A stretch of 64,000 nt of DNA from NCBI RefSeq assembly GCF_000238775.2, contig NZ_AFEJ02000002.1, positions 558,001 to 622,000 of the forward strand, written 5' to 3'. This document shows positions 9,245 to 17,407 of this stretch, in pieces. Position 1 is the stretch's first letter, and the number at the start of each line of letters is the position of its first letter. This DNA is from Acaryochloris sp. CCMEE 5410 (GTDB taxonomy: Bacteria; Cyanobacteriota; Cyanobacteriia; Thermosynechococcales; Thermosynechococcaceae). Made by a program: the position numbers and the translations under genes. The notes beneath the pieces were generated by a model, which saw only the letters and a list, made by a program, of their open reading frames with translations, did not search any database and had not been told where the DNA came from.

Positions 9245-9253
9245 TAGATAGTA

Positions 9254-9646
9254 ATGAATGACGCAGAAGAAGCAGCGGGACTCCCGAAAACATCAAACTA
9301 TCGTTATGCCAAACAAGTGGGCAACCAGCTATTTGTGGCTGGACAAGTTCCGCACAATTCCAGTGCCCAACTGGTGGGTCAATCTGATCCATCCCTTCAA
9401 GCAGCTCAATGCTTAGCTAATCTTCGGCAGCTTCTGATCGTGCATAGATTTAGCGAAGTCGATATTCAGCAGCTCACCATTTATGTGGTCGGCGAAGCTG
9501 CCAATCTTACGAGTGCCTGGAGTGCTGTCGAACAGTGGTTTAACAGGAACGTACCTCCTGCAACATTGTTAGGTGTTGCTCAGTTAGGGTATGCCGATCA
9601 GTTAGTCGAAATCGATGCCACTATCATTCGAGAAGTGTCAGAGTAA
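9254..9646 (+). CDS. RidA/YjgF-family protein
   Basis: 130 residues. The sequence follows the RidA fold: YAKQVGNQLFVAGQVPHN, a central helix (LQAAQCLANLRQLL), IQQLTIYVV, and the family block PPATLLGVAQLGYADQLVEIDA. RidA proteins hydrolyse reactive enamine/imine intermediates released by PLP enzymes. The Arg that binds the substrate carboxylate in canonical RidA sits in a region that here reads VPPATLLGV, lacking the usual P-x-R-x pattern, so this may be one of the Rid subfamilies with another activity. It follows a small unknown gene closely. Confidence 0.78.
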   Translation: MNDAEEAAGLPKTSNYRYAKQVGNQLFVAGQVPHNSSAQLVGQSDPSLQAAQCLANLRQLLIVHRFSEVDIQQLTIYVVGEAANLTSAWSAVEQWFNRNVPPATLLGVAQLGYADQLVEIDATIIREVSE

Positions 9647-9691
9647 ACCAGCCAGGAAAGCTTACTTGGGATACAGCCCAATACAACCCAA

Positions 9692-9976
9692 TTAGGCCGT
9701 CACCTGCACGCCTTTCCAAAAAGCAATGTACCCCTTAATATTCTTAGCGGCATCTTTAGGATCAGGATAATACCAAGCGGCATCTTTGTTGACCTGACCG
9801 TCCACTTCAAGACTGTAATAGCTAGCAACACCTTTCCAAGGGCAGGTCGTATGGGTGTCGCTGGCCTTGAAATAGTCAGATTTAATGGCATCGGGTGGGA
9901 AATATTGATTCCCTTCTACCACTTCGCATTGGTTGCTTTCAGCCACAACCACACCATTCCAAACTGCTTGTGCCAT
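9692..9976 (-). CDS. DUF427 domain protein
   Basis: 94 residues, the usual size of this single-domain family. Key features are AVWNGVVVAES, EVVEGNQYFPPDAI, the conserved TTCPWKGVASYYSLEVDG block and AAWYYPDP. No catalytic function is established for DUF427 proteins that I know of. It is convergent with the RidA-like gene. Confidence 0.85.
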   Translation of the reverse strand: MAQAVWNGVVVAESNQCEVVEGNQYFPPDAIKSDYFKASDTHTTCPWKGVASYYSLEVDGQVNKDAAWYYPDPKDAAKNIKGYIAFWKGVQVTA

Positions 9977-10070
9977 TCAGGCTCTCCCCGAATCAAACTA
10001 CTCTTCCTTGTAACGTACCGTGTCAAATCTGACAAGTGAATGGGAAACCTGTTGTTAGGGCCAAATAGAT

Positions 10071-10511
10071 ATGATTTGGCTACTTGACAATCCTTTTATC
10101 CAATACAAACTAGGGAATATGGCTCCAACTAAACCTAAGCCCCCCGTTCAAGTAATTGATTCTTTTCTCACTCAGCAGGATATTTTGAGTGCCTTAGTAG
10201 TTTGGGTGATTCTCGAAGGATTTAGCTTTATTCTCTTGCCCAACTTCACACTGATCACTGGGGAAAATAAAACCCTGACTTGGGTTTTGATCAGTGCTCC
10301 TTTAGGAATTATTGGATCTATCATCATCGGTCTTTGTTCTAGCTGGTTGCAATACTGCCATGTGCGATTGCATAAAACCGATCCTAAAAAAAAGCTTATG
10401 GTTGCCTTCGCGAATATGGGGAGCTGGCTTGGTTTGGCCGGAATTGGATTTCCCCTAATAATGGTGAGTCTAGAATTCTGGTTGCTGATAATTCATGGTA
10501 TTGATAGCTAA
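10071..10511 (+). CDS. Small membrane protein of unknown function
   Basis: Up to 146 residues, with three or four hydrophobic segments (ALVVWVILEGFSFILL, VLISAPLGIIGSIIIGL, LGLAGIGFPLIMVSL). The start is uncertain: ATG 10071 has no clear binding site, while ATG 10119 has AGGG only 4 nt upstream. I recognise no family. A MITE lies shortly downstream. Confidence 0.6.
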   Translation: MIWLLDNPFIQYKLGNMAPTKPKPPVQVIDSFLTQQDILSALVVWVILEGFSFILLPNFTLITGENKTLTWVLISAPLGIIGSIIIGLCSSWLQYCHVRLHKTDPKKKLMVAFANMGSWLGLAGIGFPLIMVSLEFWLLIIHGIDS

Positions 10512-10558
10512 ACCGTTAAAGCTAAAAATATTGTGATTGGCCTGTCGCTCCTTTAATA

Positions 10559-10668
10559 GACCTCTTGCAATACTCGTTTCATGAGGTGCTACTTATGAAA
10601 AAAATGCTGCGATCTGATTCAGATTTTAGCCCTCTACCATATCGATTAGCTGAATTATGCAAGAGGTC
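10559..10668 (+). mobile_element. 110-bp MITE, copy 1 (TA-flanked, IS630/Tc1-type ends)
   Basis: The element has terminal inverted repeats GACCTCTTGCA...TGCAAGAGGTC and lies between TA (10557-10558) and a decayed TG (10669-10670). It is the same 110 bp long as the second copy at 26161-26270, which is in the opposite orientation. The interiors align along the whole length with scattered substitutions (for example ATTCGTTTCATG, TGCTACTTATG and CTCTACCAT blocks are shared). There is no coding capacity. TA target duplication is typical of IS630/Tc1-mariner-mobilised MITEs. Confidence 0.85.
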
Positions 10669-10866
10669 TGATACGTTGAGAATATATTGGTGGCTTACAG
10701 TATTCAGCCCAGTTAACTCGCAGTTCAGCTAGGCAAGTTCTTAAATAACTTTGGTGCTCGGGAGTAATCAAGTGACAGCTCATGCTCTCAAAGAGAATAG
10801 AAGAAGATAAGAAACACTGTTAATGATATAAAGCGAACTTCTAAAGTGATTTTTTTTACGTTCTTC

Positions 10867-11304
10867 ATGAACCATCCAGATGAGATACAGGAACGTATTA
10901 ACTGGAAAATAGCTTCTGCAGCTGTTGCTTATATGAGTGATGCAAAGTGGCGTAAACTGTTCAACGCTCTTGTCAGCTATTCCGGGAATATCCATGGATT
11001 ATATCTAAAGTTCGTCAATGATGAGCGAATTCTGCTATTGGACAGCATTCCAGGGCCATATAAAGCAAATGAGCTCGGATTTAGAGATGAAATGCCATCT
11101 CCATACATTCCATTTAGAGAAATAGATTTTGTACTGATCCCAAACGCAGTTCAACATCCAAAAGCGGATTTGAATCGTCCCCTTCCTGATTTGAGTAACG
11201 ATATAGCTTCAATAATTTTGTATTTAGAGAATATTGCTAAGTTTCCTATTCAAAATTGTGTAGACGGTAGCTTTAAGATTCTGGGTTATGAATGGAGTAA
11301 CTAG
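10867..11304 (+). CDS. Protein of unknown function, possibly DUF6678
   Basis: About 145 residues from ATG 10867 (MNHPDEIQER...); a GTG at 10846 is also possible, and neither has a good binding site. The block AYMSDAKWRKLFNAL followed by a short linker and PSPYIPFREIDFVLI resembles what I remember of DUF6678 (small soluble proteins often found near toxin/immunity loci), but I am not sure. There is no signal or membrane segment. The base composition is more AT-rich than its neighbours, and with the adjacent MITE this suggests accessory DNA. Confidence 0.55.
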   Translation: MNHPDEIQERINWKIASAAVAYMSDAKWRKLFNALVSYSGNIHGLYLKFVNDERILLLDSIPGPYKANELGFRDEMPSPYIPFREIDFVLIPNAVQHPKADLNRPLPDLSNDIASIILYLENIAKFPIQNCVDGSFKILGYEWSN

Positions 11305-11456
11305 TTTCAGTCGTTTGGACGAATCAGCAAGTCTAATCTTTGAGTTCATCTAGAAATTCAATGGATGGACAGCTGCCATACTTCTCCTTGTTAATGAGAG
11401 GGAATAATCTTAACTCATGTTCCTCCATACTTCACTTAAAGAGTCAAAAGTCCTTT

Positions 11457-12419
11457 CTATTGGCCATCTTTGAGCCAATAGGGATCTTCCGTGAATACGA
11501 TATCGACTTCTGGAAATGGATGTAAATCTGCGATCGCATCCGCAAATTTCTGCCTCAACTGGTCTAGCTCTTGCACCCGATCAACCACAAACTCAGCAGG
11601 GACCAAGATCTGGATAAAGACATATAACACCCGTCCTTGCACCATCATCTGCAAATGAAAGCGATCGATGGGGTGTTTTTGAATACGGGCGACTTGGGAA
11701 ATGGTCTTGCGAATCTCACGATCCAGCTCACTTTCTGGGGCAACGCCCAGTAGCTGATTGACGCCTTCAAATACGGTGCGTAGAGGCAACGGGATAATTA
11801 CCAGCACCAGTATGGCAACCAGCAGCGGGTCAACGTAAGAAAGATAAATATTCCAGGAGGTGTCTTGCAGCAACAACGTCACCACAAAGGTCAACGCTAC
11901 CGCGCTACTGATACAGCCATCTACTGTCCAGTCTCGGGCTTCCACCTCCAGCAACGGTAAGTTTAACCGTTGAGCATAGCGATGCATCAAAATGGCAAAG
12001 GTAAAACACCCGACCGTTGATAGGGTCGCGTAGGCCAAAGCCAGGCCCACGACGAGATCTCGGCCACCATGTAGCAAGTCTTCTATCGCGGATACAAAGG
12101 CGAATAAACTAACCGATAGAACGATGATGCCTTTAATCGTATTAATAAAAGGTTCAAAGCCGTAATAGCCAAACTGGTAACGCCGACTGGGACCTTCCTG
12201 GATTAGGGCTGCCACCTTGAGACTGACAAAGCTCATGGTCATGGTCATCAGGGAATAGAACCCATCCAGCAAGATCGCGCCAGAATGAGTATAGAGTCCA
12301 AACACCCCACCCAGAACGGCAAAGACGGCGGATCCCATAATCGAAAGGGTCAAGGCCCACTGTTCTTGCGACCCCTGATCGGACGGGGTTGATGTTGTTG
12401 CTAGCATTTCGCTGTCCAT
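11457..12419 (-). CDS. Cation diffusion facilitator (CDF) family metal exporter
   Basis: 320 residues with six membrane segments. The metal site pairs expected for CDF proteins are visible: HSGAILLDGFYSL in TM2 (His and Asp) and EARDWTVDGCIS at TM5 (two Asp). The C-terminal cytoplasmic domain follows (IRKTISQVARIQKHPIDRFHLQM...), with the usual ferredoxin-like fold pattern. CDF proteins export Zn, Co, Fe or Mn by proton antiport. The gene starts 6 nt after the stop of a DNA methyltransferase gene and is probably the last gene of the long minus-strand series. The metal cannot be predicted from these motifs alone. Confidence 0.85.
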   Translation of the reverse strand: MDSEMLATTSTPSDQGSQEQWALTLSIMGSAVFAVLGGVFGLYTHSGAILLDGFYSLMTMTMSFVSLKVAALIQEGPSRRYQFGYYGFEPFINTIKGIIVLSVSLFAFVSAIEDLLHGGRDLVVGLALAYATLSTVGCFTFAILMHRYAQRLNLPLLEVEARDWTVDGCISSAVALTFVVTLLLQDTSWNIYLSYVDPLLVAILVLVIIPLPLRTVFEGVNQLLGVAPESELDREIRKTISQVARIQKHPIDRFHLQMMVQGRVLYVFIQILVPAEFVVDRVQELDQLRQKFADAIADLHPFPEVDIVFTEDPYWLKDGQ

Positions 12420-12425
12420 CTGTGC

Positions 12426-13706
12426 TTAGGGGGAGGACAGCCGCTCATACCCTGGCCATTCCAGCCAAACGACTTCTTCCCGTAATTGTTCGCCCGTGAC
12501 ACTGGATAAGCGAGTTCGAAACAGCTCTACGTCCCGGACTGTATAGCCAAGTTCTTCAGCAATGGCCGCCAACAGCTCTCCGGTACGAATTAAAACCTGG
12601 AGAAAAGAGGCTTGATCACCAACAACATAGGCTAGTTGGGCTCCCGGCTTGAGGATGGGGCGCAAATTCGCAAAATGGCGTTTCATGCCCCCAAAGTAGA
12701 GGGAGGTGACCCTATGATATAACTTCTCAAACCCAGAATCTTTGCCCAATTCTAGTCGGCGGCGTTCGATGGTGGCAGCGAGCTGGGTGACTTGCGGTGT
12801 ATTTGCCACCCATAAATCATCCCGATCCGCTGCAAAGGCATTGCGGGTATTGGAGCGCAGCAGCGACTGTTTGTAGGCTTTTAAGTCAGATGGATCCTTG
12901 AGAAACCCCAGCAGTACGGACTCTAACCGCGTAGTGCGGGTATAGTCTTTTTCATTGGGATAAGGGGGAGAGGTAATCACCGCGTCAATGGATTCTGGCT
13001 GCAGAATTCGGGTTAAATCTCGAGCATCTTGGTGATAACAAATCGTTGGAGGGGAGCAATCAATGGTTGCTAAGTCCGCTGCCATCGCCAAAACCTGCTG
13101 ATGCCAAGCCGTCAAGACAGGGGCATCTTGTTTTCGCTGGCGGCTAATACCCACTTCTGGGGCAAATCGGAGGTTGCTGGCGGTGTGGACGCTGGTATGG
13201 GCAAGGGCGAGCTGAAGAAGATGTCGTAGTGGCAGATTGGGTTCGGCATCGATAGCCTCTTGCAGGACCAGACATTTATGGAGGGGCAGATCGCCAATGG
13301 AGTTTTTAAGCAGGAGAGATCGCGCGTCTGGTGCCAGCTTTTTTAGGTGGGTTGTATTTTTAGGTGTAATGTCGGCAGCAATGCGATCGCAAATCCGTTC
13401 TGCTGCCCTTCGCACCTGATCCGGGTCAACAGTCCAGGTGGTTTTCGTCCGAGAAGCAAACCAGGACATGGGTGTCGCTTCGGTGCCAACGGCAGGAATA
13501 CCCTGCTTCTTGGCTTCTACAATGGTCGTCCCGGTACCGCAAAAGGGATCTAGCAGCGTGCTTTTTTCAGTCAGACCAAACTTATTGATATAGGTGCGAA
13601 CTAAATGGGGCGGAAAGGACAAGATAAAGCGATACCAATCATGGAAACTGCGATCGCACTCCTGCAAGCGGTTCAGGTTCAGGTCTTTGGGATTAGAAAC
13701 GTCCAT
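12426..13706 (-). CDS. Putative DNA N4-cytosine/N6-adenine methyltransferase
   Basis: 426 residues. The SAM-binding motif I is LLDPFCGTGTT (about residues 51-61) and the catalytic motif IV is SPPY (residues 246-249, in DAVITSPPYPNEKDY). The order I then IV, about 190 residues apart, suggests that the region between could hold target recognition. No restriction endonuclease is next to it, so it looks like an orphan methylase. Its ATG overlaps the stop of the preceding reductase gene by one base (TAATG), implying translational coupling, though a functional link with the lipid-type genes upstream is not obvious. The target sequence is unknown. Confidence 0.75.
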   Translation of the reverse strand: MDVSNPKDLNLNRLQECDRSFHDWYRFILSFPPHLVRTYINKFGLTEKSTLLDPFCGTGTTIVEAKKQGIPAVGTEATPMSWFASRTKTTWTVDPDQVRRAAERICDRIAADITPKNTTHLKKLAPDARSLLLKNSIGDLPLHKCLVLQEAIDAEPNLPLRHLLQLALAHTSVHTASNLRFAPEVGISRQRKQDAPVLTAWHQQVLAMAADLATIDCSPPTICYHQDARDLTRILQPESIDAVITSPPYPNEKDYTRTTRLESVLLGFLKDPSDLKAYKQSLLRSNTRNAFAADRDDLWVANTPQVTQLAATIERRRLELGKDSGFEKLYHRVTSLYFGGMKRHFANLRPILKPGAQLAYVVGDQASFLQVLIRTGELLAAIAEELGYTVRDVELFRTRLSSVTGEQLREEVVWLEWPGYERLSSP

Positions 13707-14539
13707 TAAGAGGATTGCGATCTCGTCTTCGTAACAATCCGATCAAAATACCAGTTCAGCCCTGGGGCTAAAACACTGTGCAGCTTGGCCAATAGCCCCA
13801 TTTCCAAACCAGGAGCCACCACAAACTGTTGGTGTTTAATCCCTTTGACAATCTCTTGGGCCACAGCTTCCGGCTGCCACATCTCCGCCGAGGCGGTGAT
13901 ATTTTTGGTCTCTGGAGGTTTGGTTTTATTCTCTGCTTCCAGTTGGGGTGTATCGGTATCGGGGGGATAAACAATCGATAAACCAATCCCAGTCCCTTTC
14001 AGTTCTCCCCTTAAAGATTCGGCCAACCCCCGCAGGGCAAACTTGCTAGGGCTGTAGGGGGTATAGCCAAAGAGTCCCACCAATCCTGCCCCTGATGAAA
14101 TCAACACAATATGCCCTTGCTGACGTTCCTCCATAAGGGGTAAAACCGCTTTGATCGCATACAAGGTGCCAAAGTAGTTGACCGCCATCGTTTGCTCAAA
14201 AACGTCTAGCGGTATTTCTTGAAAATAGCCAGGACGAGCCATGCCTGCAGCGGTAATTAAAACATCGGGTGGCCCCAGTTGAGTCGTTGCAGTTTGGATA
14301 GATTGGGTCAAGGCTTCTTGGTCAGCCACATCTGCTGTGAGCGCTATAACCTGCTGGTCTGACTGGACCTGAGCCGCTGTAATTTCTTGGACTGCGACGT
14401 CTAATTGACTCGGTGTACGAGCAATCAAAGAGAGATTGGCTCCCTGATTGGCAAGGAGGCAGGCAGTGGCTTTACCAATGCCACTCGATCCACCCGTAAT
14501 CATGACATGGCGCTGATTAAAGTCCATTCGCTGACTCAA
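13706..14539 (-). CDS. SDR reductase with 3-ketodihydrosphingosine reductase signature
   Basis: 277 residues. The classical SDR features are the cofactor loop TGGSSGIGKA (near residue 15), NYFG, catalytic SSG...YSPSK and a C-terminal tail. The diagnostic block is YPPDTDTP followed by ENxxKPxET, which matches the eukaryotic-type 3-ketodihydrosphingosine reductase (KDSR/TSC10) family. That enzyme reduces the ketone made by serine palmitoyltransferase using NADPH. Context agrees: an alpha-oxoamine synthase, ACP and acyl-AMP ligases lie just upstream on the same strand. The start may be TTG 14539 (AAGGA six bases upstream) or ATG 14527. The substrate assignment is inference; the reductase family is fairly certain. 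Confidence 0.8.
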   Translation of the reverse strand: MSQRMDFNQRHVMITGGSSGIGKATACLLANQGANLSLIARTPSQLDVAVQEITAAQVQSDQQVIALTADVADQEALTQSIQTATTQLGPPDVLITAAGMARPGYFQEIPLDVFEQTMAVNYFGTLYAIKAVLPLMEERQQGHIVLISSGAGLVGLFGYTPYSPSKFALRGLAESLRGELKGTGIGLSIVYPPDTDTPQLEAENKTKPPETKNITASAEMWQPEAVAQEIVKGIKHQQFVVAPGLEMGLLAKLHSVLAPGLNWYFDRIVTKTRSQSS

Positions 14540-14581
14540 AGATTGTCCTTAACGATAGAAATTGCCCTGGAACCCTCACCC

Positions 14582-15253
14582 TTAGCGATGAACAATTTGC
14601 CGTAATAGATAATTCCATATCTCTGGAATCGGGTGGCGAGGCTGGCTGAGATGGGAGGTTTCGCCCGTAAAAGCCATCTTCCATTCTCCCTGTTCACGAA
14701 CCAGTTTGGTTAACCCACAGGTGGGAAAGCGAACGGGAGGGCGTTGATTGATCAGCCCCCAAGCCGCTCCCTTGCCAATTAACTCATGGGTAACAATCAG
14801 CAACGGTCCTGAAAAGGTGCCCACCAATTGCTGAAGTGCTTCTCCGGCTCGAGCGAGGGCTTCTTCTTCCGTTTCTGGAAAAAGCGGAATAATTTGGCTC
14901 TGGTAATGTCGATCAACCTGAGGGAAGCGATCGGCCATTTCACCGACAGGCAGTGGTTCGGGACGGCTTTTGAACAGATGGGAACTCATATGTTCTCCTA
15001 ACCCAGCCTCTAAGTGGATGGGCAAATTTAGCTCCGTTGCTGTATGGGCGGCTGTCACAACGGTTCGTAAAAAAGGGGAAGCAACGATATGCGCAATGGA
15101 TTCTGCCTTAAGACACTGGGCCAAGTCCTGGGCCTCCACAACCCCTGCAGCCGAAAGGCCTGGATCATGGGGACGGTCTGCCTGTTTGCGCCAGCCTAAG
15201 TCAGCATAATCTTGCCGATGGCCATGCCGCGCAATCCATACTACTTCAGACAT
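14582..15253 (-). CDS. Histidine phosphatase superfamily protein
   Basis: 223 residues. The catalytic motif ARHGHRQDY lies at residues 7-15 and the second catalytic His is in IVTHELIG. RPHDPGLSAAG and SPFLRTVVTA are the other conserved phosphate-pocket segments. The closest family flavour is the TULA/phosphoglycerate-mutase-like phosphatase group. It lies 14 nt after the alpha-oxoamine synthase gene and 42 nt before the KDSR-like gene, all on the minus strand, so it is probably in the same transcript. A role in removing a phosphate from a lipid or intermediate is possible but not shown. Confidence 0.78.
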   Translation of the reverse strand: MSEVVWIARHGHRQDYADLGWRKQADRPHDPGLSAAGVVEAQDLAQCLKAESIAHIVASPFLRTVVTAAHTATELNLPIHLEAGLGEHMSSHLFKSRPEPLPVGEMADRFPQVDRHYQSQIIPLFPETEEEALARAGEALQQLVGTFSGPLLIVTHELIGKGAAWGLINQRPPVRFPTCGLTKLVREQGEWKMAFTGETSHLSQPRHPIPEIWNYLLRQIVHR

Positions 15254-15267
15254 ATGGGCACCCCCAA

Positions 15268-16602
15268 TTAGGCAGGGATTTCAGTCTCTATATGCGCTAG
15301 AGCAGTGGCAAGGGTCTCTACGGTTTGGCGAATTTGCGCCTCCGTATGGGTGCTGCTGAGGAAAAAGCGGAGTCTAGCTTCGTTTTGGGGCACCACCGGG
15401 AAGGTCATCGGCTGAACATTAATGCCTTGGTGAAATAGCTGCTGCGACAAATGCAGGGCTTTGAGGGTCTCACCCACCATCACGGGAATCACCGCTGAAC
15501 CATGACTAGTACCGGTATTGAGTCCTTTCTCTTTCGCCAAGTCGAGGAACAACTGAGCCCGAGCATGGAGCCGAGCCACGCGTTCAGGTTCTTGTTTCAA
15601 CACCTGCAACGCCGCCAAAGAGGCCGCCGTATTGGCAGGGGTAATGCCAATGCTATAGATAAATCCCGGTGCCGTACATTTGAGGTATTCAATCAGGGGC
15701 TGAGAACCGGCAATATATCCGCCACAGCTGGCAAAGGACTTACTCAGGGTGCCCATCCAAATATCAACGGTTTTAGGGTCAATGCCGAAATGCTCGCTAA
15801 TGCCTTGACCATGCTCGCCCAAAACACCAATCGAGTGAGCCTCATCCACCATCAGAAAAGCCTTGTGGCGTTCTTTGAGTTCAATAAATTTAGGTAATTC
15901 AGGAATGTCGCCATCGGCACTGTAGACCCCTTCAATCACCACCAGAACTCGCTGATAGCGATGACGATGCTGCTTTAAGAGTCTTTCTAGATCGGCTACA
16001 TCATTATGGGCAAAGGACATGGCCCGAGCGCCCGACAGCATACAGCCAAGAAAAATACTGTTGTGGCTATAGGCATCGTAAAGAATCAGGTCATTACGGC
16101 CAAATAAATGCCCAATGGTTGTGACGTTGGTACCGTGACCAGCGACATAGAGAACGGCGTCATCTACACCAATAAAGTCTGCAATTCCTTGCTCAAGCTC
16201 TAAATGTAAGGGTTTCTCACCAGAAACGGGGCGGCTGGCTGACACCGAAGTGCCGTAGCGATCAATGGCTTGTTTAGCGGTTTCAGAAACCGTCGGATGT
16301 CCGGCTAGTCCTAAATAGTTGTAGCTGGAGAAGTTGATCAGCTCTTTGCCATCAATGCGGGTGGTATCTCGGGCAATCCCTTCATGGACAGAGAAATAAG
16401 GGTTGCGGATATCATTCGCCTGCAGTTGGGCTTGTTGCTCTTTGAGCTGGAGATATTCAGGGTAGAGATCGAAGCGATAGTGCTCGGGAGGAATCTCAGG
16501 TTCGGCGTCGGCTTTTTTCTGCAATAATTCCGCCAGCAATTCGCGCTTTTCTTCTGCGGAGAGATGATCCAGGGAATTAGAGGAATTACTCATGGGCAAC
16601 AT
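15268..16602 (-). CDS. Alpha-oxoamine synthase, serine-palmitoyltransferase-like
   Basis: 444 residues (or 441 from ATG 16593). It is a PLP-dependent enzyme of the AONS/KBL/ALAS/SPT group: FSSYNYLGLAGHP near residue 90, YGTSVSASRPVSG, LYDAYSHNSI with the His that stacks on PLP, MVDEAHSIGVLG with the cofactor Asp, and the Schiff-base lysine in GTLSKSFASCGG. The SYNYLG form and an N-terminal extension of about 80 residues resemble serine palmitoyltransferase and PKS-linked AONS rather than BioF. Members condense an acyl thioester with an amino acid, losing CO2. The frame overlaps the ACP gene just upstream, so acyl-ACP is the likely acyl donor. The amino acid partner (Ser, Ala, Gly, cysteate) is not determined. 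Confidence 0.82.
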   Translation of the reverse strand: MLPMSNSSNSLDHLSAEEKRELLAELLQKKADAEPEIPPEHYRFDLYPEYLQLKEQQAQLQANDIRNPYFSVHEGIARDTTRIDGKELINFSSYNYLGLAGHPTVSETAKQAIDRYGTSVSASRPVSGEKPLHLELEQGIADFIGVDDAVLYVAGHGTNVTTIGHLFGRNDLILYDAYSHNSIFLGCMLSGARAMSFAHNDVADLERLLKQHRHRYQRVLVVIEGVYSADGDIPELPKFIELKERHKAFLMVDEAHSIGVLGEHGQGISEHFGIDPKTVDIWMGTLSKSFASCGGYIAGSQPLIEYLKCTAPGFIYSIGITPANTAASLAALQVLKQEPERVARLHARAQLFLDLAKEKGLNTGTSHGSAVIPVMVGETLKALHLSQQLFHQGINVQPMTFPVVPQNEARLRFFLSSTHTEAQIRQTVETLATALAHIETEIPA

Positions 16603-17041
16603 TATGCTCTGACAACATCGCGTTCAGCAGGCCATCTACTTCATCGTCACTCAGTACATCCAATTTGGATAGGAGTTCATCGGCATCTGCGGGTAATGCT
16701 GAAGTAGTGGGAGAACTGCCTTCATTATCGGCTACTAGGTGCTCTGATAATTCACGAATATTGGAATAATCTAGAACCAGCATGGGATCCAAACGGCGAC
16801 CCAGAAAATGTTCTAGTTCACCGGAAATATTGACGACTTCTACAGAGTTCATTCCGTAATCAATGAAATCCACATCGATATCAATTTCCTCTGGACTCAT
16901 TTCCAAGGAAGTTGCCAAGTGTTTTTTTAACCAGGCTTGAATGTCTGCTAATTTAGGGGAAGTCTCCAGGGGCGAAACAGCGCCCTGAGGCTGCGCTTCC
17001 GCTACAGCGACCGTGCTTTGATAGTTATCCTGGATTGGCAT
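16586..17041 (-). CDS. Acyl carrier protein dedicated to the lipid-type cluster
   Basis: 151 residues. The central carrier domain (about residues 30-105) has the phosphopantetheine site in DYGMNSVEVVN, with Ser as attachment residue, preceded by a long helix (AWLKKHLATSLEMSPEEI). Two extensions make it longer than a housekeeping ACP: a low-complexity N-terminus and a C-terminal helical tail (LLSKLDVLSDDEVDGLLNAML) that resembles the docking-type helices at the ends of modular megasynthases. It overlaps the start of the alpha-oxoamine synthase gene by several bases, so the two products are probably made together and may dock. Confidence 0.85.
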   Translation of the reverse strand: MPIQDNYQSTVAVAEAQPQGAVSPLETSPKLADIQAWLKKHLATSLEMSPEEIDIDVDFIDYGMNSVEVVNISGELEHFLGRRLDPMLVLDYSNIRELSEHLVADNEGSSPTTSALPADADELLSKLDVLSDDEVDGLLNAMLSEHNVAHE

Positions 17042-17407
17042 ATTGTTTTTACTCTAATTGCTTTAGACAACAGGTTAAACCGAATTGTGAATTTAAGTTA
17101 AAACTTCGGTTCATCATAAAAGATTTATTTAACAGCAACAAGGTGGCATGTAGAGATTAATCAATTGGCCCATTCTTTAAAAGTCTCAGAAACTAAATGT
17201 TCCAATCTCCTTAGTAATGCCGCTGATCGGTCTATCCCCTTGCTGTTATAGGGTAGTTATAACTTAGTCCAGAGAGGGGAAAAGTGATCAAGGTTGCGTT
17301 AGTCGGAACCGACTCATGGTAAGCATGGCTGATGTCCTTCCTGAGATAAGTGTGTAAGTTGAGACTGACTTTTTGCCTGCAAAAGTTCCAAGAATTGCTG
17401 TTTTCTT
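17042..17407. other. Intergenic region inside the lipid-type cluster
   Basis: 366 bases between the stop of the acyl-AMP ligase gene and the ACP start. No open frame is convincing. It is long enough to hold an internal promoter for the ACP-to-CDF part of the cluster, which could therefore be a separate transcript, but I could not identify clear -35/-10 boxes. Confidence 0.45.

Noticed and set aside
15268-16602. BioF (biotin synthesis) as the identity of the oxoamine synthase
   Set aside because: No other biotin genes nearby; the SYNYLG motif, long N-terminus, adjoining ACP and KDSR-like reductase favour an SPT-like role.
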